Shown: positions 43,773 to 52,814 of the stretch, in pieces
Layout: each line of letters begins with the position of its first letter
Position numbering within the stretch: position 1 is the first letter of the stretch
Assembly (NCBI RefSeq): GCF_900141735.1
Contig: NZ_FQYO01000001.1
Span: forward strand, 744,001 to 808,000
DNA length: 64,000 bases
Direction of reading: 5' to 3'
From: Wenxinia saemankumensis
Lineage (GTDB): Bacteria > Pseudomonadota > Alphaproteobacteria > Rhodobacterales > Rhodobacteraceae
Made by a program: the position numbers and the translations under genes
Notes under the pieces: generated by a model
Told to the model about the DNA's origin: nothing
What the model saw: the letters and a program-made list of their open reading frames with translations, nothing else
Databases searched by the model: none

Positions 43773-44453
43773 TCATGCCGTGATCCCCGCCCCGGACGTC
43801 GACCGGCCGCCCCGGAGAAGCACGAGGCCCACGGCCACGAACCAGACGATGGCGCCGAGCCCGAAGACGGCGCCGGCCCCCTCTCCGAGCGGCGGCAGGA
43901 TCGTCACGAGCCCGGCGGCACCGCTGATCGCACCGATCCCGGTCGTGAGGCGGCCGAACGTTCCGCTTGCAAGCCCTGCGAGACTGACCGCCAGGATCCA
44001 GGCGCCGCCGGCGATCTCGTTGCCGCCGCCGAGCCCGAGTTCGACCGCGTGGAGCGTCTGCCAAAGGGCGGCCGCGGCCGCCGGATCGCCGGAAAGCACG
44101 TAGGTCCGTTCGACGGCGACATTCGCGATCATCCCCGCGCCGAGGACGAGCGTGGCCCAGATCAGCCCCAGCGCCCCGGTCAGGGCTCCGGCATCCGGAT
44201 GCGACCTGCCGATCCGCTGGCGGAGCGCGACCACGAGGACCGCGAGCGCCAGCGCGTTCACGACGTAGATCACGCTGTTCCAGGCCAGCAGCACGCCCGG
44301 GCGATCCGCGATGAACCCCGCGACGGCGGCGGCGTCGATCTCGTCCGACCCGAAGCCCAGCGGGGCGAGCACGGTGACGAGCAGGGCGAAGCCGAAGAGA
44401 TAGGTAGCGGCGCAGGTCAGGGCTGCGATGCCGCCGGCCTTGGGAAGGGTCAT
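43773..44453 (-). CDS. DUF4386-like membrane protein
   Basis: A 226-residue membrane protein with six predicted helices. The N-terminal KAGGIAALTCAATYLFGFALL and the central VVALRQRIGRSHPDAGALTGALGLIWATLVLGAGM segment (within about 75-115) resemble DUF4386 proteins, which have no known function. GAAAGG lies eight bases before the ATG at 44453. That ATG overlaps the stop of a possible small upstream gene. Confidence 0.75.
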   Translation of the reverse strand: MTLPKAGGIAALTCAATYLFGFALLVTVLAPLGFGSDEIDAAAVAGFIADRPGVLLAWNSVIYVVNALALAVLVVALRQRIGRSHPDAGALTGALGLIWATLVLGAGMIANVAVERTYVLSGDPAAAAALWQTLHAVELGLGGGNEIAGGAWILAVSLAGLASGTFGRLTTGIGAISGAAGLVTILPPLGEGAGAVFGLGAIVWFVAVGLVLLRGGRSTSGAGITA

Positions 44454-44812
44454 GAGCTCGGGCCTTTCGCTGGGTGTTCCTCCCTGCAGGCGAAGACTGC
44501 AGGGTGATCGGCGACGCGCCGCCTCCCGAGCCGGGGCGCGACCATGTCCATCCCGGGCGCGGTCGGGACAAGGCGCGCCCGTCCACTCACGCGGCGGGGC
44601 AGGACCGGACGGACGGCGAGCGAGGCGGGGCGCGAGATATCCCGCAGAGGGGAGAGACGCGGCGCGGTCCCGAGGGCGCCGATGCCGGCCGGGGCGAGCA
44701 CCGGGCCGGCCATGGCGCCAGGCAATGCGGCCTGGACCCGCGCCAGCGCCTCGGCCACCGCATGGTCGAGAAGCGCACTCGCAGAACCGGCCGTCATGGT
44801 CTGATCGGACAA
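44450..44812 (-). CDS. Possible small hypothetical protein upstream of the DUF4386 gene
   Basis: A 120-residue open frame whose TGA overlaps the DUF4386 start (ATGA). A TTG at 44812 preceded by GGGGGAG, or the ATG at 44797, could start it. The N-terminal half could form helices (ASALLDHAVAEALARVQAALPG), while the C-terminal half is Arg/Pro-rich without motifs. No family is recognised. The overlap and ribosome-binding site favour translation; the composition is not strongly coding. Confidence 0.35.
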   Translation of the reverse strand: MSDQTMTAGSASALLDHAVAEALARVQAALPGAMAGPVLAPAGIGALGTAPRLSPLRDISRPASLAVRPVLPRRVSGRARLVPTAPGMDMVAPRLGRRRVADHPAVFACREEHPAKGPSS

Positions 44813-44877
44813 GAGGCGCTCCCCCGCTTCGACATCCTGTTGCGGCCGATCATGGCTTCGGCGGACCGGCGCGGGCA

Positions 44878-44908
44878 GATTGCCCCGGGAATTGACGCTA
44901 GGGCAATC
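44878..44908. promoter_or_regulatory. Perfect 8-bp inverted repeat upstream of the DUF4386 unit
   Basis: GATTGCCC (44878-44885), fifteen bases, GGGCAATC (44901-44908). It lies about 66 bases before the possible small gene that precedes the DUF4386 gene on the minus strand. It could be an operator or form a hairpin in RNA. No regulator is known. Confidence 0.35.
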
Positions 44909-46383
44909 CCCATGTCGCGCCGCATGCCGACCCCGGCATCCCGCATGTCCCGCCCCCGTCAGGGCGGCCCGAAGGCGCCGGTGTGGGGCAAAGCGAGGAT
45001 CGAGCGACCCATCGGCCCGGACCGGAAGGACGCCGCTGTCGAGGTTATTTCCGATCAGCCAGATAGCGCCGGATGGCTCTCAGCAGGGTACGAAAGAGCG
45101 AGTCGCGCGGCGACATGCCACCGTATGAAACCCAGCTCGCCGGACGAACCGGACTGTCCGATCGGCCATTCGCTTTCGGCATCACTCAACCTCTCACTGC
45201 TTACCCGGGAATGTGTTCAACCATTACGGTACAATGGGCACCGATGAAGGTCGGGTATTCATGACCTGCGCGGGCCCCGATCCGGAACCTTGCGGCTGCA
45301 TCTTCCTCGACATGAAGGCGCGCCACATCGTTCCAGCCGACGAACGAGGCGCGGTTCCGCGCGATGCCTGCGACATTACCGGGCGTCGTGCCGCGACTCG
45401 TCCGCGCCCCTCGGGCCCTGGCCGATCCCGGCGCGTCCGGGGGGCAGCCGAGTCCGCGCCGGAACCGGCGATCGAGGAGGCTCGGAGACAGGCTCGGCCC
45501 TCGACGCCTTCGCCGACGTCTTCGCAACCGGAAGGGGACGGACGGAGGGATCGAAGACTCGCAGAGGCGCAAGGATCTGATGGAGGGCATCGCGGGTCGA
45601 TGGCGGATGACCTTCCTCTCGACGATCTACGGCAGGTCCCGCTCGACAGAGGCGCCGAGCCATCGGGTCCCGAAGGATGCGAGAATGCCGGAGACTCCTG
45701 TCCGACCGAGCAAGGATCGCGGAGATACCGGACGAACCGGCGTGAAGAGGCGGGGTGCCCCTGCTCGCGATCCAGTCGTGGCGTCAAACGACGCTGGCGA
45801 AGATGGCACCCCAGGGGATCGCGCATCGCGCCGGATCGTCCTTCTCGGGAACCAGTCGAGCGGCTCTACGGGGAACGCCCCCGGGATGACTGTCTCGCTG
45901 CCATCTGAGGATCATTGGCGGACCGTAGATCTGCCATTGAGCGTCGGACCTATCGCGATCACCCTTATTTAATCGACGTATTTAGAGAGTCGATGCATGG
46001 GATGTGTAGCAAAATGTGTTGCAGCCCAGCCTTGGCAGCGAGACTATCAGGCTTCGCCTCAAACGCGATGGCCAAGTCGTCCAAGAAAAGCGCCGCTGAA
46101 ACGGCGGCCGGCTCCGGCGCGTGCTTGTCGCTGAACGGACAGCGTGGCCTGCAATGCCGCCGAAACAACATCAGGCTTTGACGGGTCGGGCGCGCCGGTG
46201 GCTGATCGGTAAGCCCCGACCCTTCCGGGCATCCGGGCAGTTTCCCGGCTTGCCTCGGGCCCAGCTCCGACGCTCGTCGGGCCCGTATGTGACCTTACCT
46301 CGGAACCCAGCCCAGGGTTGCCCGTGAGGTGTAGAGCATTGTGGCGCAGAATTCGTTCCAGATGGCCTGCATAACCGCCTCCA
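44909..46383. other. About 1.5 kb with no recognisable gene
   Basis: Frames exist on both strands but none shows a known motif, consistent codon bias or a good start. GC drops between about 45960 and 46060 (an AT-rich patch around TTATTTAATCGACGTATTTA). The stretch may be a decayed insertion. No tRNA, IS end or attachment site was recognised. Confidence 0.5.
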
Positions 46384-47301
46384 TCACGCGGCCGCGGTCA
46401 GGTCGGCACCGAAGATCAGCGAGCGATGGGCCGCCGTTCCGGCCATCACGCCGGCCGCCGCGGCCAGGGTGGCGTTGGCCATCGGGTTCGCGAGGTCGCC
46501 CGCGGCGAAGACGCCGGGAACGCTGGTCGCCTGCATCCCGTCCACCGCGAGGGTGGGGCCCGTCGGACCCTCCGCCATCCTGCAGCCCAGCCGGGCGCCG
46601 AGATCGCTCGACGGGGCCGTCTGCGGCGCGATGAAGAGGCCTGCGACGGGGATCTCGCGCCCGTCCGCCAGCCGCACCGCCGCGAGCGCCGGCGCCGGGC
46701 CGACAAGGCCCGCCACCGGCCCTTCCTCCAGCGCGACGCCCCGCGCGGCGAGCATCCGGCGCTGATCCCCGGTCGGCGCAAACGCCCCGTTCGTGAACAG
46801 GGTCGTCGGCCCCCAGTCGGGCAGCAGCATGGCCTGATGCAGGGCCATCTCGCCGCGGGCGAGGACGCCGACGGGCCGACGATCCAGCTCGTAGCCGTGG
46901 CAATAGGGACAATGGAGGACGCTTGCCCCCCACCGCTCGGCGAGGCCCGGCAGATCGGGCAGCGTGTCGCGCACCCCGTAGGCCAGGACGAGCCTCCGGG
47001 CCGTGACCGCTCCGCCTTCCGCCAGCGACAGGCGGAAGCCGCCTTCCTCGCGCGACGCGTCCAGCGCCTCCGCCTCCTGCATGGTCACCGTCGGATAGGC
47101 GGCGAGGTCGGCGCGGAGGGCGGCCCCGATCTCGCCGGGTCGCCGTCCGTCCTGCCCGGGAAACCCGTGCGAGGTGGCGGCGAAGCGATTGCGGGGCCGC
47201 CCGGTATCGAGGAGCAGCACGCTCCGCCGCGCCCGTGCCAGCTGCATGGCTGCCGACAGCCCGGCGAAGCTGCCCCCGATGATGATGACATCGTGATCCA
47301 T
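46384..47301 (-). CDS. Thioredoxin-reductase-like NAD(P)/FAD oxidoreductase
   Basis: A 305-residue two-domain flavoprotein. FAD motif IIIGGSFAGLSAAMQLARA (about residues 6-24), the redox pair CPYC in LHCPYCHGYE (about 131) and the C-terminal FAD motif VPGVFAAGDLANP (about 268). The NAD(P) motif (VGVLARGEMA, about 145) is degenerate: the usual GxGxxA is not clear. The ATG at 47301 is set by the FAD motif, with GGA upstream. It is divergent from an Rrf2 regulator, a common pairing in thiol or oxidative stress control. Confidence 0.9.
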   Translation of the reverse strand: MDHDVIIIGGSFAGLSAAMQLARARRSVLLLDTGRPRNRFAATSHGFPGQDGRRPGEIGAALRADLAAYPTVTMQEAEALDASREEGGFRLSLAEGGAVTARRLVLAYGVRDTLPDLPGLAERWGASVLHCPYCHGYELDRRPVGVLARGEMALHQAMLLPDWGPTTLFTNGAFAPTGDQRRMLAARGVALEEGPVAGLVGPAPALAAVRLADGREIPVAGLFIAPQTAPSSDLGARLGCRMAEGPTGPTLAVDGMQATSVPGVFAAGDLANPMANATLAAAAGVMAGTAAHRSLIFGADLTAAA

Positions 47302-47336
47302 TCCGCCCGGTCCTTTTCGGTGCGCATATCGCAACA

Positions 47337-47350
47337 CAAGGAGTTACTTG
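47337..47350. promoter_or_regulatory. Short inverted repeat between flavoprotein and Rrf2 genes
   Basis: CAAG-GAGTTA-CTTG in the 135-base divergent gap. A second, wider pair CGCAAC (47330-47335) and GTTGCG (47387-47392) is also present. Either could be an Rrf2 operator; both are weak. Confidence 0.3.
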
Positions 47351-47436
47351 ATGAGGCGACTTCCGGCAAGACACGAAACTTGGAATGTTGCGTAAACGGT
47401 GATAGATGCCCTCGCTCCCAGGAGGAAGACCGCCCG

Positions 47437-47922
47437 ATGCCCCGCGACCTGCGCCTGTCCCGAATGCTGCACGTCCTGATCCACATGGACCGCCATGTCG
47501 CCCCCGCGACGTCCGAGCAGATCTCGAGGATGATCTCGACCAATCCGGTGGTCGTGCGCCGGATGATGGGCGGCCTGCGAGAGCGGGGGATCGTCACCTC
47601 CGAGAAGGGGCATGGAGGCGGCTGGCGGCTCGCCCGGCCGCTGACCGAGGTGACGCTGAGGGACGTCTACGAGGCCGTCGGCGCCCCATCGCTCTTCAAC
47701 ATCGGCCCCGGCGCAGATCCCTCCGAGTGCCTCGTCGAGAGGGCCGTGGACGCGCGGCTCGAGCGATCGCTCCAGGAAGCGGAGGCGCGGCTCCTCGCGC
47801 AGTTCGCGGACGTTCGCGTCGAGGATCTGGCGCGGGACTTCGAGGGAAGGCTCACGGAGCAGTCCGGAAGCGGCGGCGGTCCTCACGCTGCCGGGAACCC
47901 GGATACGAGCTATGACACGTGA
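47437..47922 (+). CDS. Rrf2 family transcriptional regulator
   Basis: A 161-residue regulator. The winged helix covers about residues 5-75 (LRLSRMLHVLIHMD, TSEQISRMISTNPVVVRRMMGGL, GHGGGWRLARP). A single Cys (SECLVER, about 97) replaces the three Cys of cluster-binding IscR/NsrR, so a redox-thiol or small-molecule mode is likely, as in the YwnA/HypR group. GGAGGAAGACCGCCCG precedes the ATG at 47437. It probably controls the divergent flavoprotein gene. Confidence 0.9.
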   Translation: MPRDLRLSRMLHVLIHMDRHVAPATSEQISRMISTNPVVVRRMMGGLRERGIVTSEKGHGGGWRLARPLTEVTLRDVYEAVGAPSLFNIGPGADPSECLVERAVDARLERSLQEAEARLLAQFADVRVEDLARDFEGRLTEQSGSGGGPHAAGNPDTSYDT

Positions 47923-48114
47923 TCAGGGACAGGCCCTGAGCCACTGACCCGGAGGATCGGCAAACCCTACTCCCCCGGACCCCTTTCAGCCGGCGATCCA
48001 GATGCCAGAAACAAGCCGGCACGAGACGACAGGTGACACGCGGACGAGATCGAGCAGGCGCGCGAGCTACCCCGATCCGCGAGGGCCGGTCGCCAGATGC
48101 TCGGCCGCAAGAAG

Positions 48115-48540
48115 TTACCGTCGCCGCAAGAGCCAGACGAAGAAAACCCCGCCGATCAGCCCGGTGACGATCCCGACCGGGATGTCGTCCGGCGCCATTA
48201 CCGTCCGCGCGAGGATGTCGCACCAGAGCATGAAGAACGCGCGCAACAGCGCCGACACCGGAAGGACGCGCGCATAGCTGCCCCCCACGACCATCCGGGC
48301 AGTACGGGGGATCATCAGGCCTACGAAGCCGATCACGCCGGAGAAGGCGACCATCACGCCCGTCACCAGAGCGCCGGCGACGAAGACCACGAGCCGGAAG
48401 CGCGCTACCGCGATCCCGAGCGTGGAGGCGGTCTCGTCGCCCACCGTCATCGCGTCGAGATCCTCTGCCCGCAGGCGGAACCACGCGCCGCAGAGGATCA
48501 GTATAACGAGCGGCGCGATCCGGTGCGCCCAGAGAGGACG
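48115..48540 (-). pseudogene. FecCD-type permease, C-terminal remnant
   Basis: The frame ending at 48115 encodes the C-terminal third of a FecCD (siderophore/cobalamin) permease: VGDETASTLGIAVARFRLV, FSGVIGFVGLMIPRTARMVVG and IPVGIVTGLIGGVFFVWLL, all typical of the family. Reading upstream, the WAHRIAPLVILIL part still fits until about 48540. Beyond it the frame loses similarity, and an IS3 remnant follows at about 48717. The ATG at 48450 would give only about 111 residues, too few for a permease. The gene is a fragment. Confidence 0.8.
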
Positions 48541-48716
48541 ACGGTCAGCCCGGCCGGCCGGCCCATCTCGGCCAAATTGGTAAGGGCACCTTTGACAGCG
48601 AAGGTGGCCATCGCGCCTGCCATCCAGAGCGCACTGATCCAGCCGGACAGAGGGTCCGGCACGGCTCTATCTGACTCACGCCCCCCGGGCTGTCCTTGCC
48701 AAGCCCTTCTGCCACC

Positions 48717-49140
48717 GTTGGGGCGATCCGCCTGGAACTCCCGCGCCAGCAGGTAGTCGGCGATGACGGATAGTGCCCCGTCGTCCTTCGGCAGACCTGG
48801 GTGGCGGGGCCGCGCGCGCAGCCCGTTCTCCTTCATCAGTCTTCGCCGGGGAAACGGTCCACAGGACCGGTTCCTGATCCTCGTCAGTTAGGATGTCACG
48901 CTCCGCCTTGAGACGGGCGACCTCCTTCCGCGGCGCCGCGATCTCCGCTTGCTCCTGGCCCAGTCGGCCATGTCCCGGAAGTGCGCCGGACGGCGTGTCT
49001 TCGAACTCGCGCATCCAACGGCGCAGCACGCTCTCCGAGAACTCCAGATCCCGGCAGGCCTGCGCCACGGCCACGCCGCGATCGGTCACCAGCCTCACAG
49101 CCTCGATCTAGAACTCGAAGCTGAACGTTCGTCTCTTCAT
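48717..49140 (-). mobile_element. IS3-family insertion sequence remnant
   Basis: OrfA begins with ATG at 49140 (KRRTFSFEF) but has an in-frame TAG at 49108-49110. Past it, EAVRLVTDRGVAVAQACRDLEFSESVLRRWMREF and EIAAPRKEVARLKAERDIL show the helix-turn-helix and leucine-zipper part. An OrfB piece (MKENGLRARP, GLPKDDG, REFQADRPN; 48836-48717) follows after an internal deletion and stops abruptly, next to the FecCD fragment. The DDE catalytic core is missing, so the element is dead. Confidence 0.88.
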
Positions 49141-49237
49141 CGGGTGTCTCCAGTCCCATGGTCACGATCCTATCGTCGTGTCCACGAGACCGGCAGCATC
49201 CTATGATGCCTTTTCGAGAATATGGCCCGCTCCTAGT

Positions 49238-49981
49238 CTATCCTAGCAGCGATTCCGACAGAAGCTCGCGGGTAAACGGATGCGCGGTTTCACCCCTGAC
49301 AAGCTGAGCCTTTGTCAGCTCCTCGACAATGCGGCCGTCCTTCATCACGCCGATCCGGTCGCACATATGGCCGACGACACCAATATCGTGGGTCACCATC
49401 AAATAAGTCAGCCCCTGGTCTCGGCGCAGATCCTGGAGGAGGTTGAGGATCTCGGCCTGGACGCTGACATCGAGAGCCGAGGTCGGCTCGTCCAGAAGCA
49501 GGATCGGGCTCTGCAGCGCGAGCGCGCGGGCGATTGATACGCGTTGGCGCTGGCCGCCCGAGATCTGATGGGGGTATCGATAGCGGAACCGGCCCGGCAG
49601 ACCGACCTGCCGAAGCAGGGCGTCGACCGTCTCGCCCCGGTTTTGGCGGCGGTTGATCGCCAGCGGCTCGGCGATCGTGCCCCCGATCGTGTGCTTGGGA
49701 TGGATCGCGCCGAAGGGATCCTGGAAAACGATCTGCACTTTCTGACGATCCGCCGGGTTGCGGCGACGGGGATCGACCTCGGCGCCAGCCAGGCGGACGG
49801 TCCCGGTCCAATCGGAATGCCGGCCCGCGATCGCGTTAAGAACGGAGGATTTGCCCGACCCGCTCTCGCCCACGAGGCCGTAGGTCTCGCCCTTCTCGAC
49901 CCGGAACGAGACGTCGCGCACCGCGTGGAAGCGGTCGCGTCCCTCGCCGTAGAAGACCTGCAGGTCCTCGACCTCGATCAT
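49238..49981 (-). CDS. Dpp-like ABC transporter ATPase (DppF type), second cluster
   Basis: A 247-residue ABC ATPase. Walker A GESGSGKSS (about residue 39), QDPFGAIHP Q-loop (about 87), signature ISGGQRQR (about 140), Walker B ILLLDEP (about 162), switch His in VTHDIGV. It is shorter than the usual 320-residue DppF: the C-terminal Cys-rich oligopeptide domain is absent. The start overlaps the DppD-type gene by ATGA. It is the last gene of its unit; the IS3 remnant begins about 100 bases downstream. Confidence 0.9.
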   Translation of the reverse strand: MIEVEDLQVFYGEGRDRFHAVRDVSFRVEKGETYGLVGESGSGKSSVLNAIAGRHSDWTGTVRLAGAEVDPRRRNPADRQKVQIVFQDPFGAIHPKHTIGGTIAEPLAINRRQNRGETVDALLRQVGLPGRFRYRYPHQISGGQRQRVSIARALALQSPILLLDEPTSALDVSVQAEILNLLQDLRRDQGLTYLMVTHDIGVVGHMCDRIGVMKDGRIVEELTKAQLVRGETAHPFTRELLSESLLG

Positions 49982-50838
49982 CGCCCTGCCTCCTCGGTTA
50001 TCCAGCGGGGGTCCCGTTGCAGGGTGGCGAGGCGATCCCTCGGACGGTCGAGACGGGGAATCGCGTCGAGCAGGCCCCGCGTATAGGGATGCTCGGCCTC
50101 GTCCAGCCGCGACGCCGGCAGCTCTTCGACGATCCGGCCCGAATACATGATAAGCACCCGGTCGCAGAACCGCCGGACCAGGTTCAGATCGTGCGTGATG
50201 AAGAGCAGGCCCGTCGGCCTCTCCGCCCGCAGCTCGTCAAGGATCCGCAGGATCTGGCCGCGCACGCTGACATCGAGCGCGGAGGTCGGCTCGTCCGCGA
50301 TGATGAGAGAGGGCCGCGCCACGATCATCATGGCGATCATGATCCGTTGTCCCATCCCGCCCGACACCTCGTGCGGGAAGAGTGGGTAGACCCTTGCGGG
50401 GTCGTTGATGTGGACCTGCTCGAGCAGGTGCAGCGTCCGCGCCCGTGCCTCACGCTTCGACAGCTTCAGATGGATGCGGCAGGTCTCGGCGATCTGGTCG
50501 CCGACACTCATGATCGGGTTCAGCGAGAACTTGGGATCCTGAAGGATCATCGCGATCTCGCCGCCCCGCATTCCACGCATCTCGCCCTCCGGGAGGGACA
50601 GGATCTCTTTCCCGTCGAAGCGCATCCGGTCGGCGACCGGGTGCGCCGCCTTCGGGAGGAGGCGCATGATGCTGCGCCCGGTCAGGGACTTGCCCGACCC
50701 GGACTCGCCGATCAGGCCCACCTTCTCGTTGCCGATGTCGAAGGACACGCCGCGCACCGCCTCTATCCGGCCGGCGAGGGACGGAAAGGTGACGCGCAGG
50801 TTGCGCACCGACAGGATCGGATCGCTCATGGTCCTCAT
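49978..50838 (-). CDS. Dpp-like ABC transporter ATPase (DppD type), second cluster
   Basis: A 286-residue ABC ATPase. Walker A GESGSGKS (about residue 45), ILQDPKFSLNP Q-loop (about 98), signature VSGGMGQR (about 158), Walker B LIIADEP (about 180), switch His in ITHDLNL (about 213). The start at 50838 overlaps the DppC-type stop by ATGA; a second ATG three codons on (50829) is equally possible. The C-terminal Cys-rich domain is short or missing. Confidence 0.9.
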   Translation of the reverse strand: MRTMSDPILSVRNLRVTFPSLAGRIEAVRGVSFDIGNEKVGLIGESGSGKSLTGRSIMRLLPKAAHPVADRMRFDGKEILSLPEGEMRGMRGGEIAMILQDPKFSLNPIMSVGDQIAETCRIHLKLSKREARARTLHLLEQVHINDPARVYPLFPHEVSGGMGQRIMIAMMIVARPSLIIADEPTSALDVSVRGQILRILDELRAERPTGLLFITHDLNLVRRFCDRVLIMYSGRIVEELPASRLDEAEHPYTRGLLDAIPRLDRPRDRLATLQRDPRWITEEAGR

Positions 50839-51758
50839 CCGCTGCGGGGGTCGAGAACGTCGCGCAGTCCGTCCCCGAGCAGGTTGAACGCCAGGCTGAC
50901 CAGCAGGATCGCCAGGCCGGGGAACGTCGTCAGCCACCACGCATCGATCAGGTATTGCCGGCCGGCGGCGGCCATGGCGCCCCATTCGGCGATCGGGGGC
51001 TGCGCGCCCAGACCGAGAAAGCCGAGCCCGGCGGCGGTCAGGATCACGCTGGCCATGTTGAGCGTCAGCCGGACGATGATCGAGGGAAGGCAGATCGGCA
51101 CGAGATGCCACCAGAGCACCCGCCCCAGCCCCGCGCCCTGTAGCCGGGCGCTGGCCAGGTAGTCGGACCCGCGAACGGTCAGCGTCTCCGCCCGCGCCAG
51201 CCGGGCCACCGGCGGCCAGATCGTCAGTGCGATGGCGAGAACCGCGTTGCCGATGCCGGGGCCGAGCGCGGCCGAGAAGGCCAGCGCGAGGACGAGGCTC
51301 GGAAAGGCGAGGAAGATGTCCGTCAGGCGCATCAGGACGGTGTCGAGCCAGCCGCCGACATAGCCTGACACGGCGCCGATCAGGAAGCCGATGGGCGCGA
51401 CGATCACCGTCACCAGCATGGTGATGTAGAGCGTCGTGCGCGAGCCGTAGACCAGGCGGGACCAGACGTCACGGCCGAGATCGTCGGTCCCCATCCAGTT
51501 GGCCGCCGAGGGCGGCAACAGGGTTCGCGACAGGTCCTGCCGGTAGGGATCATGAGTGGCGATCCAGGGCGCGAAGGCCGCGGCGAGGACCAGCAGGATG
51601 ACGATGACCAGGCCGATCACCGCGATCGGGCTCGAGGTCAGTCCGACCAGACCGCGATAGGCGCCTTGCGCCACCGCCTGCCGGTGGGAGGTGACATCCT
51701 CCTCCACCAGCCAGGCGCGGAGGCCGCGCCGGCCCGGGTTCTGCGATGCGTCCGTCAT
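50835..51758 (-). CDS. Dpp-like ABC transporter permease (DppC type), second cluster
   Basis: A 307-residue permease. NWMGTDDLGRDVWSRLVYG (about residue 88) is the DppC signature, and DYLASARLQGAGLGRVLWWH (about 195-214) the EAA loop. GLGFLGLGAQPPIAEWGAM follows. The N-terminus is cytoplasmic and about 40 residues long before the first helix. Start and stop overlap neighbours by ATGA. Confidence 0.9.
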   Translation of the reverse strand: MTDASQNPGRRGLRAWLVEEDVTSHRQAVAQGAYRGLVGLTSSPIAVIGLVIVILLVLAAAFAPWIATHDPYRQDLSRTLLPPSAANWMGTDDLGRDVWSRLVYGSRTTLYITMLVTVIVAPIGFLIGAVSGYVGGWLDTVLMRLTDIFLAFPSLVLALAFSAALGPGIGNAVLAIALTIWPPVARLARAETLTVRGSDYLASARLQGAGLGRVLWWHLVPICLPSIIVRLTLNMASVILTAAGLGFLGLGAQPPIAEWGAMAAAGRQYLIDAWWLTTFPGLAILLVSLAFNLLGDGLRDVLDPRSG

Positions 51759-52810
51759 TTCGTCCTCGGATCGAGCAGGCGATAGGCGACATCGCACAGC
51801 AGGTTGATGCCGACTGAGATCAGGCCAATCAGGAGGACTGCACCCAGGACGGCATTCATGTCCGCAAAGAAGAGCGCCGTAGTGAGATACTGGCCGAGAC
51901 CGGGCCAGCCGAAGACCGTCTCGATCAGCACGGTGCCGTCGAGCAGGCCGCAATAGGCCAGCGCGATCACCGTCAGGAGCTGCACCCGCATGTTGGCGAA
52001 GGCGTGCCGCCAGATCACGCTGTTGTTGGTCGCGCCCTTGGCCCGGGCGGTCAGGATGTATTCCTGGTTGAGCTGCTCGAGCATGAAGCTGCGGCTCATC
52101 CGGCTGATATAGGCGGTATTGGCCCAGCCGAGCACGAGGGCCGGCGCGACCAGGTGGCCGAGCGCGCTCTTCGCCACGTCCCATTCCGCGGCCAGAACGG
52201 CATCGAGCACCAGGAAGCCGGTCGGCCCCTCGACCAGGCCTTCGTAGTAGAGCCCGACCCTGTTGCCCGCCGGGATCCAACCGAGCCCGGCATAGAAGAT
52301 CAGGATCACGATCATGCCGAGCCAGAAGATCGGGGTGGAATAGCCGACCAGCCCCACTACGCGAGCCACCTGATCGATCCATGTGCCGCGCCGGACCGCG
52401 GCGACGACGCCGAGCGGCACACCGAGCAGCGTGCCGATCAGCAACGCCGCCGTGGCGAGTTCGACGGTTGCGGGAAACACCCGGGCCAGGTCGGTCGCGA
52501 CCTCGTTCCGGCTGAGATGGGAGCGTCCGAAATCGAGCGTCGCGATATCGCGCACATAGGTTCCGAACTGAACGACGAGCGGACGGTCGAGGCCGAGTTC
52601 CTGATAGACCCGGTCGTAGGCCGCCTGGTCCGCCTGGTCGCCGATAATGGCGATGACGGGGTCGGCCGGCACCATCCGGCCCACCACGAAGGTGATCACC
52701 AACAGGCCGAACAGCGTGATGGCCACGACCGAGAGGGAGGTCCCGACCTTCCGCGCCGCGGAAAGCCAGGCCCGTCCATCGGGTCGGTAGGGAGGGGAAC
52801 CGACCGTCAT
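51755..52810 (-). CDS. Dpp-like ABC transporter permease (DppB type), second cluster
   Basis: A 351-residue permease. After an N-terminal helix (about residues 25-45) comes VPADPVIAIIGDQADQAAYDRVYQELGLD, the DppB pattern (about 47-75). The EAA loop lies near residue 250 (YILTARAKGATNNSVIWRHA). TVLIETVFGWPGLGQYL follows near 290. It is separated from the binding-protein stop by four bases. Confidence 0.9.
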   Translation of the reverse strand: MTVGSPPYRPDGRAWLSAARKVGTSLSVVAITLFGLLVITFVVGRMVPADPVIAIIGDQADQAAYDRVYQELGLDRPLVVQFGTYVRDIATLDFGRSHLSRNEVATDLARVFPATVELATAALLIGTLLGVPLGVVAAVRRGTWIDQVARVVGLVGYSTPIFWLGMIVILIFYAGLGWIPAGNRVGLYYEGLVEGPTGFLVLDAVLAAEWDVAKSALGHLVAPALVLGWANTAYISRMSRSFMLEQLNQEYILTARAKGATNNSVIWRHAFANMRVQLLTVIALAYCGLLDGTVLIETVFGWPGLGQYLTTALFFADMNAVLGAVLLIGLISVGINLLCDVAYRLLDPRTK

Positions 52811-52814
52811 CCGC

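Noticed and set aside
43574-44103. Plus-strand frames opposite the DUF4386 gene
   Set aside because: The minus strand shows a clean six-helix membrane protein with a ribosome-binding site; the plus-strand products are shadows.
45213-45908. 231-codon plus-strand frame in the gene-poor stretch
   Set aside because: No ribosome-binding site, no motif, Arg/Pro/Ser-rich product, and frames of similar length exist on the opposite strand.
45965-46181. Small frames on both strands in the low-GC patch (68 and 88 residues)
   Set aside because: They overlap each other, neither has a convincing start or recognisable family, and the choice between them cannot be made.
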